Of a stretch of DNA of 64,000 nt, positions 11,890 to 22,800 are shown one piece after another. Positions within the stretch are counted from its first letter, which is position 1, and each line of letters begins with the position of its first letter. Source of the stretch: Closterium sp. Naga37s-1 (Eukaryota > Streptophyta > Zygnematophyceae > Desmidiales > Closteriaceae); contig CANJKZ010000399.1 in assembly GCA_947471745.1 (NCBI GenBank), positions 69,501-133,500 on the forward strand, read 5' to 3'. The notes under the pieces are model-generated. The model did no database searches and was not told where the DNA came from. It saw only the letters and a list, made by a program, of their open reading frames with translations. The translations under genes were made by a program, and so were the position numbers.

Positions 11890-14800
11890 GGCTGCTGCTG
11901 CTGCGGCTGCTGCTGCTGCGGCTGCTGCGGCTGCTGCGAGTAGGACTGGAACATGGGGATTCCCAGCCCTGCCACTGCTGCTGTGGCATCCAATCCCGCT
12001 GCCTCCCCACTCGCCTGCGGTGGCACCGCCTGCTGCTGCTGGTAGGGTTTGAAAGAATGCAGATCCGCCTGCACCTGCTCTTGTTGCAGTTGCTGCTGCT
12101 GGGCTTGGTATTGAACCGGCTGTTGCTGCCCTTGCTGCTGCTGCTGCTGCTGATGCACTCCTGCCTGCCCCTGCCCCATCGCCCCACTACCCTGTGCTGC
12201 CTTCCCCTCCCCGCCATCCTCCGGGATGGGTTTCATCTCAGAGCCCCCCGGGGGGTGCTTCACTCTCCCCGATGACGTGGGGGACACGGAGGGCTTGGGC
12301 TTGGCGCGCACGTGGCGCTGCTTGCGCGCGCGCGAGGGGCCGTGCACCAGGCGCGTGAAGCCCAGGAAGCTGACGGTGCCGTCGAAGTTGGTCCACTCGT
12401 CCAGCAGGGCCGCGTTGGCCATCGACTCCACTTGGCCCAACTCCTGTGGTGGGAGATGATAGCGAGTGGGGCAGAGAGCGGGCAGCAGAGAGGGAGGTAT
12501 GCAAAATGCGGTGAGTTTGGAGTTGACTCAAGAGGGAGCCAAGGCACTGGGGCAAGCCAGACGCCTCAGCTTGACGAGCTCTCTGATGGTCACGAGAAGC
12601 ATCTTGCCATCTGTTAAAGAATGCCCAGCACATGGTTTACAACATCCGCACCGAAACTCCCCTCACCTCGACGAGCTCGTTGATGGTGACATGAACATTT
12701 GGTAAGCCACACGCGGTGACTTTAGAACTGACTCTAGATCCGACGCACCTTCACAAGCTCGTTAATGGTGAAGTGTGCCTTGCCTCCGCGCACAAACGTC
12801 TGGTACGTCACACGTGGTGACGGTGACTTTACAGTCGACTAAAGGGAGCAGAGGCAGCGAGGCAAGCCAGACGCCTCACCTTGACGAGCTCGTCAATGGT
12901 CACATGCGCCTTGCCTCCTCTCACGAACGTCTGGTACGCCACGCGCGCCCGCTCGGGCCAGTTGGGCAGCGCCTCCAGCTGAAACACGTTGAGTGCCGCC
13001 GCACAGAAGTCCGTGAAGGGCATTCGAGATATGCGCGCTGGCTCTAGCTGGTGGTGGGTGGAGGGGGGTGGGGAAGGATTGCCAAGAGGCAGGGGATAAG
13101 GGGAAGATGAGGAGAGACGTTGAGCGCTGCTGCATAGAAGTCCGTGAAGGGCATCCGGGATATGCGCGCTGGCTCTAGCTGGTGGGTGGAGGGGGGTGGG
13201 GAAGGATTGCCAAGAGGCAGGGGATAAGGGGAAGATGAGGAGAGACGTTGAGCGCTGCTGCATAGAAGTCCGTGAAGGGCATCCGGGATATGCGCGCTGG
13301 CTCTAGCTGGTGGGTGGAGGGGGGTGGGGAAGGATTGCCAAGAGGCAGGGGATAAGGGGAAGATGAGGAGAGACGTTGAGCGCTGCTGCATAGAAGTCCG
13401 TGAAGGGCATCCGGGATATGCGCGCTGGCTCTAGCTGGTGGGTGGAGGGGGGTGGGGAAGGATTGCCAAGAGGCAGGGGATAAGGGGAAGATGAGGAGAG
13501 ACGTTGAGCGCTGCTGCATAGAAGTCCGTGAAGGGCATCCGGGATATGCGCGCTGGCTCTAGCTGGTGGGTGGAGGGGGGTGGGGAAGGATTGCCAAGAG
13601 GCAGGGGATAAGGGGAAGATGAGGAGAGACGTTGAGCGCTGCTGCATAGAAGTCCGTGAAGGGCATCCGGGATATGCGCGCTGGCTCTAGCTGGTGGTGG
13701 GGAGAGAGGGGCAAGGGACGCATCGGAGGAAACTCTCAGAGACGGGGGATAATGGGGGTGGAGGGAAGGCGTCGAGCTGAGCTGTGAGTTGGGGGAAACG
13801 GGGGGGAAGGAGGAGGAGGGGAGGAGGGAAGAGGCTGAAACACTAGAAGCAACCGACTTTAGCCTGCCACGCTCCTCCCTCCCTACCCCCACCCTCACTG
13901 CCCACCCCTCTCACCGTCTTGAGCAGGTGGATGGTGTGTGACTCCCTCATCGCATCCCCGACTTTTGAGCAGACTCAAAGGCCACCCTGATGCTTCCCTT
14001 GCCGCACCCCACCCCACTTCCAATCCCTTCACTCCCTACCCCTTCCCCCCTCACCGTCTTGAGCAGGTCGATGGTGTGCGACTCGCGCATCGCGTCTGTT
14101 GCCACGCGCTGCATCGCCTGTGAGCCACCAAAGAGGAGGGTGTAGGGAGGGAGGGGGGGACGGCGAAAGGTGACTACTGGATTGATTTCGCCCGCCACAC
14201 GGATGGCACACGAGAGGAGGGGGTGCTTTGATGAGAGGTAATTGTGAGTCGGGATGCTCAAAGGAGCTGGAGAGTCAACAGAGTCGGGATTCAGCATCAT
14301 GTCAGAGTCAACGCAGGTCAAGGCTCACTCACGTTTTTGAGGTCGTTGAAGTCAATGAGCCCATCCCCGTCCACGTCCATGTACCCAAACTGCGCCCTCA
14401 GATACACCAACTCGTCCTCCGTCAGCGTCGGCACCAACGCCTGGTGGGAGGTGGGTAAGAGAGGGTAGGGAAAAGAAGCAAGGAGAAGATACGGTTTTAG
14501 TTGTTTCAAAAAATGCGATTCCATAGGCGTCCAGATACCAGCAACTCGTCCTCTGTCAGTGTTGGCACCAACGCCTGGTGAGGGGGACAGGAGGGGAGAG
14601 GAGGGGGTGGGGGGATGCAGGAGGGGGAGGGAAGGGAGGGATATATAGATGACTCAAAAATCGTCTTCCTTCATGTTCAAAACAAATAAACCGCGCCCAC
14701 CACTCAGGACAGGTGGGCACAGGGTGCAGCATCTCCCAACCAAACCCCAGCATCTCCCAACCAAACCCCAGCCTCTCCCAACCAAACCCCAGCCTCTCCC

Positions 14801-17800
14801 CATGTCCACCACCCTCCCATGAGTCCCGCCCGCCCCACCACCCCCAAATGAGCCCTGCTCGCCCCACCACTCACCTTGAGCCCGGCGCGGCGGAGAGGAG
14901 AGAAGGAGAAGAAGGCGCGCAGGCTCTTGTACACGGCGATGTCCAACGGGATGCGCGCACTGCTGCTGCGGATCCACGGGTGCGCTGCACACAGGGCGCA
15001 GGGGAGACGTGGGGTTTGAGGGGAAAAGGACGGAGAGGAGGGGGGGCGCGAAGTGGGGTAGTGGGAAAGGTGAGTTTAGGCTGCTCTGCTGCTGAGCAGA
15101 TTGGTTCGAATGGATGAGTTGGGGGAGAGGGGTGGTGGAGGGTGCTCTCGTCTGCCTGCCACTCACTCAGCGCCTGGGCGGCAGTGGGGCGGCGGCGGTA
15201 GTCCTTAGTGAGCAGGCGGTGCACAAAGTCCCTTCCGGCATGCGACACCGCGGGCCACGGCGCGTCAATCAGGTTCGGCTCCAGCCGCAGCACGGCACGG
15301 AAAATGCCCGACTCCGTGCGCGCCCAGAAGGGCCGGGACCCGGAGAGAAGAATGTAGGCTATGACTCCCACGGACCACACGTCAGCTTCGGTGCCGTAGG
15401 CTCGGTGGAGCACCTCCGGGGCGATGTAGTACGCCGAGCCTACGATGTCGTTGAGCTTCTGGTCCGGCCGCACGAAGTCGGAGAGGCCGAAGTCGATGGC
15501 TCGCAGTGCTGAGCCCTCGTCTCGTGACTTGAACAGGAAGTTCTGGTGGTACAGGGTGGTGGGTGGGGTGAAGGGATGGTGGGCGGTAGGGGGACTTTTG
15601 AGGTGCATCAACAGGCTTCTGGTTGGGGCGGACGAAGTCTGAGAGGCCAAAGTCAATGGCTCGCAGCACTGAGCCTTCGTCCCGTGACTTGAACAGAAAG
15701 TTCTGGTGGTAGGGGAGGGTGGGTGGGTGGGGTGACGAGGTGGTGGGTGGTGGGTGGTAGGGGGACTTTGAGGTGCATCAAAAGGCTTCTGATCTGGCCG
15801 CACGAAGTCGGAGAGGCCGAAGTCGATGGCTCGTAGCGCTGACCCCTCGTCGTCCCGTGACTTGAAGAGAAAGTTCTGATGGCAGAGGGTGGTGGTGGCA
15901 CGTGGCAGGTGACAGTGAGAGCAGGGTTGGAGGGAGGATGTGCGGGAAGGGGGGATTGGGGAGGTGGGGGAGGGCGTTAGGAGAAGAAACACCATTACTT
16001 AATTATCAACAGAGTCAGCTAGGCCTATTGTTTGTAGTAACGGCTTGTTTCACTAGTGGCTTCAAGTTGGTGACGGACCTCGGGCTTTAAGTCGCGGTGC
16101 ACGACGCCCTGCTGGTGCAGGAAGGCAATGATGTTGAGGATCTGCCGCATCACCTCCCTCGCCTCGTGCTCCGGGTACTTGCCTCCCCTGGGTGAAATCG
16201 CGGACGGGAGGTTAAGCGGGATGGGTTGGGGTGGGGGAAGGGGGATGAAGGGTGAGTTGTGAAGAGGGGATGAAGGGTGAGTTGTGAAGAGGGGATGAAG
16301 GGTGAGTTGTGAAGAGGGGATGAAGGGTGAGTTGTGAAGAGGGGATGAAGGGTGAGTTGTGAAGAGGGGATGAAGGGTGAGTTGTGAAGAGGGGATGAAG
16401 GGTGAGTTGTGAAGAGGGGATGAAGGGTGAGTTGTGAAGAGGGGATGAAGGGTGAGTTGTGAAGAGGGGATGAAGGGTGAGTTGTGAAGAGGGGATGAAG
16501 GGTGAGTTGTGAAGAGGGGATGAACGAGAGAGACGGGGATAAGGATTGAAGAGGGGACGAACGAGAGAGACGGGGATAAGGATTGAAGAGGGGAGGAGAG
16601 AGGTGCAGCAGTGATGGAAAACGCAATGGGGCGAAGAGGAAGGCAGACTGAAAGCGGTGGAGAGTGGTGGAGAGTAATGCAGAGTGATGGAGAGTGGTGG
16701 AGAGAGGGTTGTCAAGCAAACAGAAAGAAAGGTGGCGAGAAAGAAAGTAAACGCAAGAGTGGGAAAGCAGAGGGAAAAGGGCGTTACCGTTGCAGCAGGC
16801 GCTCTAGCAGCTCGCCGCCCTCACACAACCTGATGGGCCATGGTGGCAGGGCGGGGCGGGGAGGAGACGGGCAAAGGGAAACGGGAAGACAGCAGGGGAG
16901 AGTTGTAAAGAGTGCAGGAGATGGGAGGAGAGGAAAAGCAGGAGGGAAGTAGGTTGGGCTGTGGAACTGATGATGAGCTAGGTAGCTATGTATGCTGAAT
17001 ACTCGTTATAGCAGCACTCACTCCATGGCTATGTACACGTTGAGTTGGTCCTCGTAGGCGTCAAAGAATCGCACGGCGAACTCCTGCGGGCCCAGCGCGC
17101 GCATCAGCCGCACCTCCCTCTTCACGTCCTCCACCGCTATCACCGTCGTCATCTGTGGGGGGAAGAGAAAGGGGAAAGGGAGTGGCAAGGGGGGAGTTGG
17201 GTGGGGGAGGGCGGTGGGACAGGGTTGAGGCCATCAGCCGCACCTCCCTCTTCACGTCCTCCACCGCTATCACCGTCGTCATCTGTGGGTGGGGAAGAGA
17301 AGGGGGAAAGAGGGGAGAAGGTGGGGGGGAATGGGGCGCGAGTGAGGGGAAGGAGGGGAGAAGGTGGGGGGAAATGGGGGGCGAGTGGGGGTAAGGAGGG
17401 GAGAAGGTGGGAAGAAATGGGGGGCGAGTGGGTGTAAGGAGGGGAGAAGGTGGGGGGAAATAGTGGGCGAGTGGGGGGAAGGAGGGAAGGATCGAGTGCC
17501 ACTATTACTGAAAGAAAGGGATGGGGGAGAGGGGAGGGGGAGAAGCGGGGGAGGAAGGAGAGCAAGGAGGATCCTAACCTGGCACAGCAGTGCCACGTCC
17601 ACAAAACCCTAGAATGCGTCTACAAACATACACCCGTTTTCACAGGGTAATAATCCAATGTACCCCGGAGCGCGGCTCACATTGGCCTTGGGAATGACTT
17701 TGATGGCGCACTGCACGCCCTTCACCTCGCCCCTCTTCCCCGTCGCCGCGCACGTGTGCCCGAAGTGCCCGCGCCCCACCTCGTGCTCCAACTCGTACTT

Positions 17801-18466
17801 GGCGTTAATGTTCCGCGCATACCCGAATTTCTTATTCAGCTCCTTTCCCTCATGCCCCTCCCCCGATCCTCCGCTGCTCCCCGCCCCCGCGCTCCCTGCG
17901 CCCGCCGCTGCGCCGAACCCTCCGCCGCCCCCTCCGCCAACCACCACGCCCACGGGGATCTGGTTCCCCGCCCCCGCGGCGCCCTCCGCCGCGTCCATCT
18001 GCTTGCCGCGCTCGTCGTCGCGCAGCCGGCTCACGCGCGCCTTTTCCGCCGCCTGCTGCAGAATGCTCCCCGCGAGCCCGTCGAAGGTGGCGGGCGCGGG
18101 GGAGAAATTGGACAGGTGGATGGCGGGAGTGCCCATTACCGACATTGCGGGCGACTCGAACACCTTGTTCCGCGGATCCTCGAACGGGCTCAGCCCCGCC
18201 CTTCCCCCACCGCCCGCCCCGAACGCGCTCCCCGCGCCATTTCCTCCCCCGGTTGCTTCCCCCCCTCCCGCGTTCGATCCTTCAGCAATTTCGCCGTTCC
18301 GCTGTTGAGGTTGCGCCTCCGCGGCGCCTTTCTCCGGCGGCTTCTCATTTGCGAAGACTAACTCCTCCGGCTCTTCCGGTGCGGCATTTTTGTGTCGGCC
18401 CTTGTGTTTTCTCCGCCCTCCTTGTTGATCGCCATCCGCTAGCGGCTTGCCCAGGCACGCACCCAT
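11535..18466 (-). CDS. CDPK-related Ser/Thr kinase (CRK) with a polyQ C-terminal extension
   Basis: Ten exons: 18466-17681, 17153-17022, 16829-16788, 16187-16079, 15542-15167, 14984-14875, 14440-14333, 14117-14055, 13047-12880, 12443-11535. The start MGACLGKP has Gly2 and Cys4, fitting N-myristoylation and palmitoylation at a membrane. A Gly/Ala-rich leader of about 210 aa follows. The kinase domain has [54 protein letters not shown] and [17 protein letters not shown], and looks active. The [20 protein letters not shown] block and the closing [16 protein letters not shown] are CRK hallmarks. Unlike typical CRKs, whose EF-hands are degenerate, exon 7 keeps an EF-hand-like loop, [12 protein letters not shown]. 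The last exon runs about 270 aa past the usual end, with a Q-rich tract. Most internal exons have partial copies in the flanking introns. Confidence 0.93.
11832..11935 (-). repeat. Coding CAG/CTG trinucleotide repeat (polyQ)
   Basis: A pure CTG run of about 19 units on the plus strand (CAG, Gln, on the coding strand), then CTG blocks broken by CGG that read as Pro among Gln. It lies in the last CRK exon. The purity of the run suggests length variation. Confidence 0.95.
12543..12815 (-). repeat. Three downstream partial copies of CRK exon 9 3' end
   Basis: Exon 9 ends with an IDELVK segment and a donor at 12880. Decaying copies follow downstream at about 12748-12815, 12665-12705 and 12567-12610. 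Each carries the ELV-type coding remnant and its junction. The copy nearest the exon is the most similar. Confidence 0.8.
13048..13690 (-). repeat. 128-bp tandem array: five copies of CRK exon 9 5' end with acceptor
   Basis: Copies start at 13178, 13306, 13434, 13562 and 13690 with an exact 128-bp step. Each has about 63 nt matching exon 9 (reading [20 protein letters not shown]) and about 65 nt of intron with the polypyrimidine tract and AG. The copies are nearly identical to each other. They differ from the real exon at shared sites (FYAAAL versus FCAAAL, PDALH versus SNALH in the shifted frame), so they spread from one founder. Confidence 0.95.
13915..13957 (-). repeat. Downstream partial copy of CRK exon 8 3' end with donor
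   Basis: Matches the last 43 nt of exon 8 plus gtgag. It would read [13 protein letters not shown], against [12 protein letters not shown] in the exon at 14055. Confidence 0.88.
14536..14574 (-). repeat. Upstream partial copy of CRK exon 7 5' end with acceptor
   Basis: Starts after a CAG acceptor and reads [12 protein letters not shown], as in exon 7 at 14440, then runs into intron sequence. Confidence 0.88.
15611..15875 (-). repeat. Two upstream copies of CRK exon 5 5' end (kinase DFG segment)
   Basis: Copies begin at 15875 and 15702 after good AG acceptors. Each covers the first third of exon 5 ([19 protein letters not shown]), then breaks off at PDQK or PNQK into a shared non-exon tail. 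The full exon begins at 15542. One copy has an extra codon (SRDDEGS), and the other has Val for Ala in GSALRA. Confidence 0.93.
16247..16595. repeat. 25-bp minisatellite and 37-bp doublet in CRK intron 3
   Basis: About ten perfect copies of the 25-bp unit, whose core is gatgaagggtgagttgtgaa, followed by two 37-bp units with gaacgagagagacgggg. Confidence 0.93.
17229..17282 (-). repeat. Upstream partial copy of CRK exon 2 5' end with acceptor
   Basis: Identical to the first 54 nt of exon 2 ([17 protein letters not shown]), with the same acceptor context, 129 bp upstream of the full exon start at 17153. It then diverges abruptly. Confidence 0.93.
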
Positions 18467-19844
18467 ACGTGCGGTTACTGATAATTCCCAGAAACAAAGT
18501 GAACCGCGTGAACTTACTGATAATTCCCAGAAACAAAGTGAACCGCGTGAACGATGCCCTTGCGATTGCCTTGAAAATAACCGATGCTTTTCAGCTCATA
18601 GCGTCTACAATACGATTGTTATGACAGGTCAATAAATAAGACGGTTGGATGCTTCTATGTCGGAGCCAGAGTTTGCTGAGCTCTGCGCTGCGGGTCCCGC
18701 CCTAATCGATCGAACCGCGACATAACTCTGAGGCGTGATTCTTCAAAGCGTGAACGTTTGGATCAATATCTTTTTCAAGCTCACGTTTCAACAACCCTCA
18801 ATGCTGACACGATGGCGGTGGAGTATCTCTCCTCTCAATGATGACATGTTGGGTGACTTGCCATGCCAGCAGCGCTCGACGCGCAGCGTTTCCACGCTGG
18901 CGGAAACACTCCGCTTGTGCGCTACGCTCTGAGCCAACCATCATGCGCGCGCGCACCTACCTTCATAAGGGCGTCTCGCACGGTAGCGGGGGACGTGGCG
19001 GAGTCGACAGCGCACTCAACTCTGAGCGCTAATTGGTTTGGATCAATCGCTTTGCTCCCGGAAGTCAGGGGGGTCAGAGTTGAGGCTCTTCATTGGCTGG
19101 CTTTGAAAAGGCAGGCAGGCTTGATTGGTGTATGGATTAGGTTCGGGGACGCAAAGGGTTTGGCCGGCTGGTGCAGGTGTAGGGCAGTCTGGGGAATGTG
19201 CCGGGCTGGCTGGGTGTCATCGGATTGCCTTGCCTGCCTGGTCTGGATGCTGGTTGGGGCAGCAACAATTGATTGGCTGGACCCTGCGCTGCGCAGATTT
19301 CCCCGCACCAACCACACCGCTTCGGTCTTGCTGGTGGGCTCCGTATCTTGTCAACAACCAGTGAGGCCTTGCCTGCCCGCTGAGTATTTGACGAGTCAGC
19401 AAATTTCTCAACACGCGTCTGATTTCTATCGAAGTTGCGTCCTCCCCGCTATAAATGACACACAACAACCGACTACACCAACTGTACACCACCTTATGGA
19501 ATTGAGCTCAGCAGATAGTATACACCAATGCCCCTTGGCCTGGGCAAGAGAATGCAACATTTGCTAGAAACAGCACACCTAAAACGGGTGTTTACATTAA
19601 TATCTAACTGATAAATTACAAGGTGGTAACAGAAGGAAACAGGAAATATGCAAGAGTTCTGCACTGCAATCAAACTGCAATCTCGGGTAGGTGTGAAAAT
19701 GCAAGAGCACAATCAGCGCTTCTTGCCCATATACACCACCTCACACAACCCATTTCTCACAGACCCCTCTCCGCCCGCCATAAACCTTCCATCCCCACAC
19801 ACCATCACAGCCAACCCCTACTGCAACTCCTCTGCTCGAGTCAC
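18467..19844. promoter_or_regulatory. CRK upstream region, between CRK start and LRR-RLK stop
   Basis: About 1.4 kb. Right at the CRK start is a 39-bp tandem duplication (18475-18513 and 18514-18552, core ctgataattcccagaaaca). The rest is unique sequence with no supported gene. The segment nearest 19845 should be the LRR-RLK 3' UTR. Confidence 0.5.
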
Positions 19845-22800
19845 TCACGCCTCATCCGGGGGGAAATCCGGGCGGCGCGGCACAGGCACGGGCAAGTGGT
19901 CGCCCTTGGCGCCCTTGGACAGGGCCACCGACCCCGACTTGCTCGACTGCGCATTTGAGTTGTCATCCCCGGGCGTCCAGTGCAGCGTCTCCGAGTAGTT
20001 CTGATAGCTAAACTCCGACGACTCTGACGTGGACGGGTACGACGAGGACGGCAGTGACGTGGCGTCTGACTGGGACGACGACATGATAGACGCCGAGTCC
20101 CGGTGGCTGCCGGCGTAGCTGGACGTGGCGTGGCCGAGGTTTTCCACGAGGGCTTTCGCGACGTCGCGGATGGTGGGGCGGTTGACGGCCTGGTCCTGCA
20201 CGCAGGTGCGTGCGATGTCACAGAGCGCGTAGAGCTCGTCGAGATCAAAGTTGCCCTCGAGCTTGGGGTCCACCATGAGAGGGGTCTTCTCCCTGTCCGC
20301 CAGGTACTCCTCCGCCTGCACTCCATTCCACCACACATGGCCACACCGGCAAACACACAGGGGGATGCACACAAGGATTTCGTTAGCAAGAACATACGAG
20401 AAAACAATGGATTTACGAGGAGCATGCAGGCAGCAGGCTGCTCCAGAAGTTCGCCTAATGGGTCACCCAGCAGTCCCTCAGCTCACACCCAGCACACACC
20501 CAGCACACACCCAGCACACACCCAGCACACACCCAGCACACACCCAGCACTCACCCAGCACACACCCAGCACTCACCCAGCACACACCCAGCACACACCC
20601 AGCACACACCCAGCACACACCCAGCACACACCCAGCACACACCCAGCACTCACCCAGCACTCACCCAGCACACACCCAGCACACACCCAGCACTCACCCA
20701 GCACACACCCAGCACACACCCAGCACTCACCCAGCACTCACCCAGCACACACAAAGCACACACCCAGCACACACCCAGCTCACACCCAGCACACACCCAG
20801 TAGGTCACCCAGCAGTCCCTCAGCACTCACCCAGCAGGTCACCCAGCAGTCCCTCAGCACTCACCCAGCAGGTCACCCAGCAGTCCCTCAGCACTCACCC
20901 AGCAGGTCACCCAGCAGTCCCTCAGCACTCACCCAGTAGGCGAGAGGCTGCCACTCGTGAATAGACTTGTGCCCAGAAATGAGCTCCAGCAGCACGACAC
21001 CATAGCTGTACACGTCCGACTTCCATCACTCAACCAGCAGGTCACCCAGCAGTCCCTCAGCACTCACCCAGTAGGCGAGAGGCTGCCACTCGTGAATAGA
21101 CTTGTGCCCAGAAATGAGCTCCAGCAGCACGACACCATAGCTGTACACGTCCGACTTCCATCACTCAACCAGCAGGTCACCCAGCAGTCCCTCAGCACTC
21201 ACCCAGTAGGCGAGAGGCTGCCACTCGTGAATAGACTTGTGCCCAGAAATGAGCTCCAGCAGCACGACACCATAGCTGTACACGTCCGACTTCCATCACT
21301 CAACCAGCAGGTCACCCAGCAGTCCCTCAGCACTCACCCAGTAGGCGAGGGGCTGCCACTCGTGGATGGACTTGTGGCCGGAAATGAGCTCCAGCAGCAC
21401 GACGCCGTAGCTGTACACGTCCGACTTCTCCGAGAGAATACTCGTGTTCACGTACTCGGGGTCCAGGTACCCGAACGACCCCCGCACCGCTGTCGCCGTG
21501 GGAACGAGCTGCTCTCCGCCGTCCGCACCCGCCCCGATGGGCGCTTCTTTGCAGAGCCCGAAATCCGCCACCTTGGAGTACCCGTCGTCGGATAGCAGGA
21601 TGTTGGCGGACTTGATATCACTGTTAAAGAGGGACAAGAGAGCCCAAGGTGGCACGATAGTTGGTAAAGGAGTGAGCACAAGCAGGAGCATTGTGCGATA
21701 GGCACGAGCAGGAGCATTGTGCGATAGGCACGAGCAGGAGCATTGTGCGATAGGCAGGAGTGAAATGGCTGGAACAGCCCAAGGCAAGTAGGCACAAGGC
21801 ACGCGGCAGCGAGGCAGAGAGCGGAGAACGCACCGATGGATGAGAGGCGGGTCGGCACCATAGTGCAGATACTCAATCCCGAGCGCCACGTGGATGGCAA
21901 TCTTGGTGCGGCTGTCCCACGACAGCGGGTACTCCTTCGCGCTCTCCCCATGAAGGTGCTCATACAGCGAACCCATGGCCATGTACTCGTAGATCAGCGC
22001 GCGCTCGCCCTTCTCAGCGCAGAATCCCACCAGGTTCACCAGGTGCCGGTGATGCACGCGGGACAGCAGCTCCACTTCTCGGATAAACTCCACGTCGCCT
22101 TGCTTGGAGACTTGGTCCAGACGCTTCACGGCCACGAGCTGCCCGTCCTTGAGCGTGGCCTTGTAGACGGTGCCGTAGCCTCCCTTGCCGATGACCGTCT
22201 GCCAGTTGTTGGTCGCCGCCTTCATCTGCTTCAACGTGAACTCGCGCGTCGCCTCTGCAAAAGGGGAAAGCGGGGGAGGAGGAACAGAGAATGTGAGGAT
22301 GGGGCCCTGCGGGGCAAGGCGAACGGAAAAAGTGCAGGCGGGCGAGAGGAAAGCGAAGGAGGAGAGAGAGAGAGAGAAGAGAGTGTGGGGAGTGGGAGGG
22401 GAGGAAGCAGCTTGGGCACTCACGGCGGAGGCCCTTGGTGAACATCTTGGAGATGCTCTGGCCGCGCTTGGTGTAGTAGAGGAACCAGATGGCGCCGCCC
22501 ACAGCCGCGATGGCGATGGCCAGCGACACCGTGATGCCGACGATCATGGGCGTCTTGGACGCCGGCACGTACTCCGTGGTCTGGACTGTTTCTGTGCCGT
22601 TGTAGCTCGTGCTTGACAGCTGCGAGGCTGGAATGGGAAGGGGGAAGGAGGGGAGCAGGGAGGGCGAGAGACACCGTGATGCCGATGATCATGGGCGCCG
22701 GCACGTACTCGGTTGGTTGCACCGTCTCCGTGCCGTTGTAGCTCGTGCTCGAGAGCTGCGAGGCTGGAGAGAGGAGGGGGGAAGAGGGACGGGAATGGAA

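Noticed and set aside
13044..13898. Repeated 114-codon frames ([15 protein letters not shown] type)
   Set aside because: Every unit of the 128-bp array gives the same shadow frame. The real CRK frame is another one and covers only the exon remnant.
20103..21595. Plus-strand repetitive frames rich in THPAHTQ and HPVGERLPL
   Set aside because: They are antisense reads through the LRR-RLK satellites and exon 13 copies.
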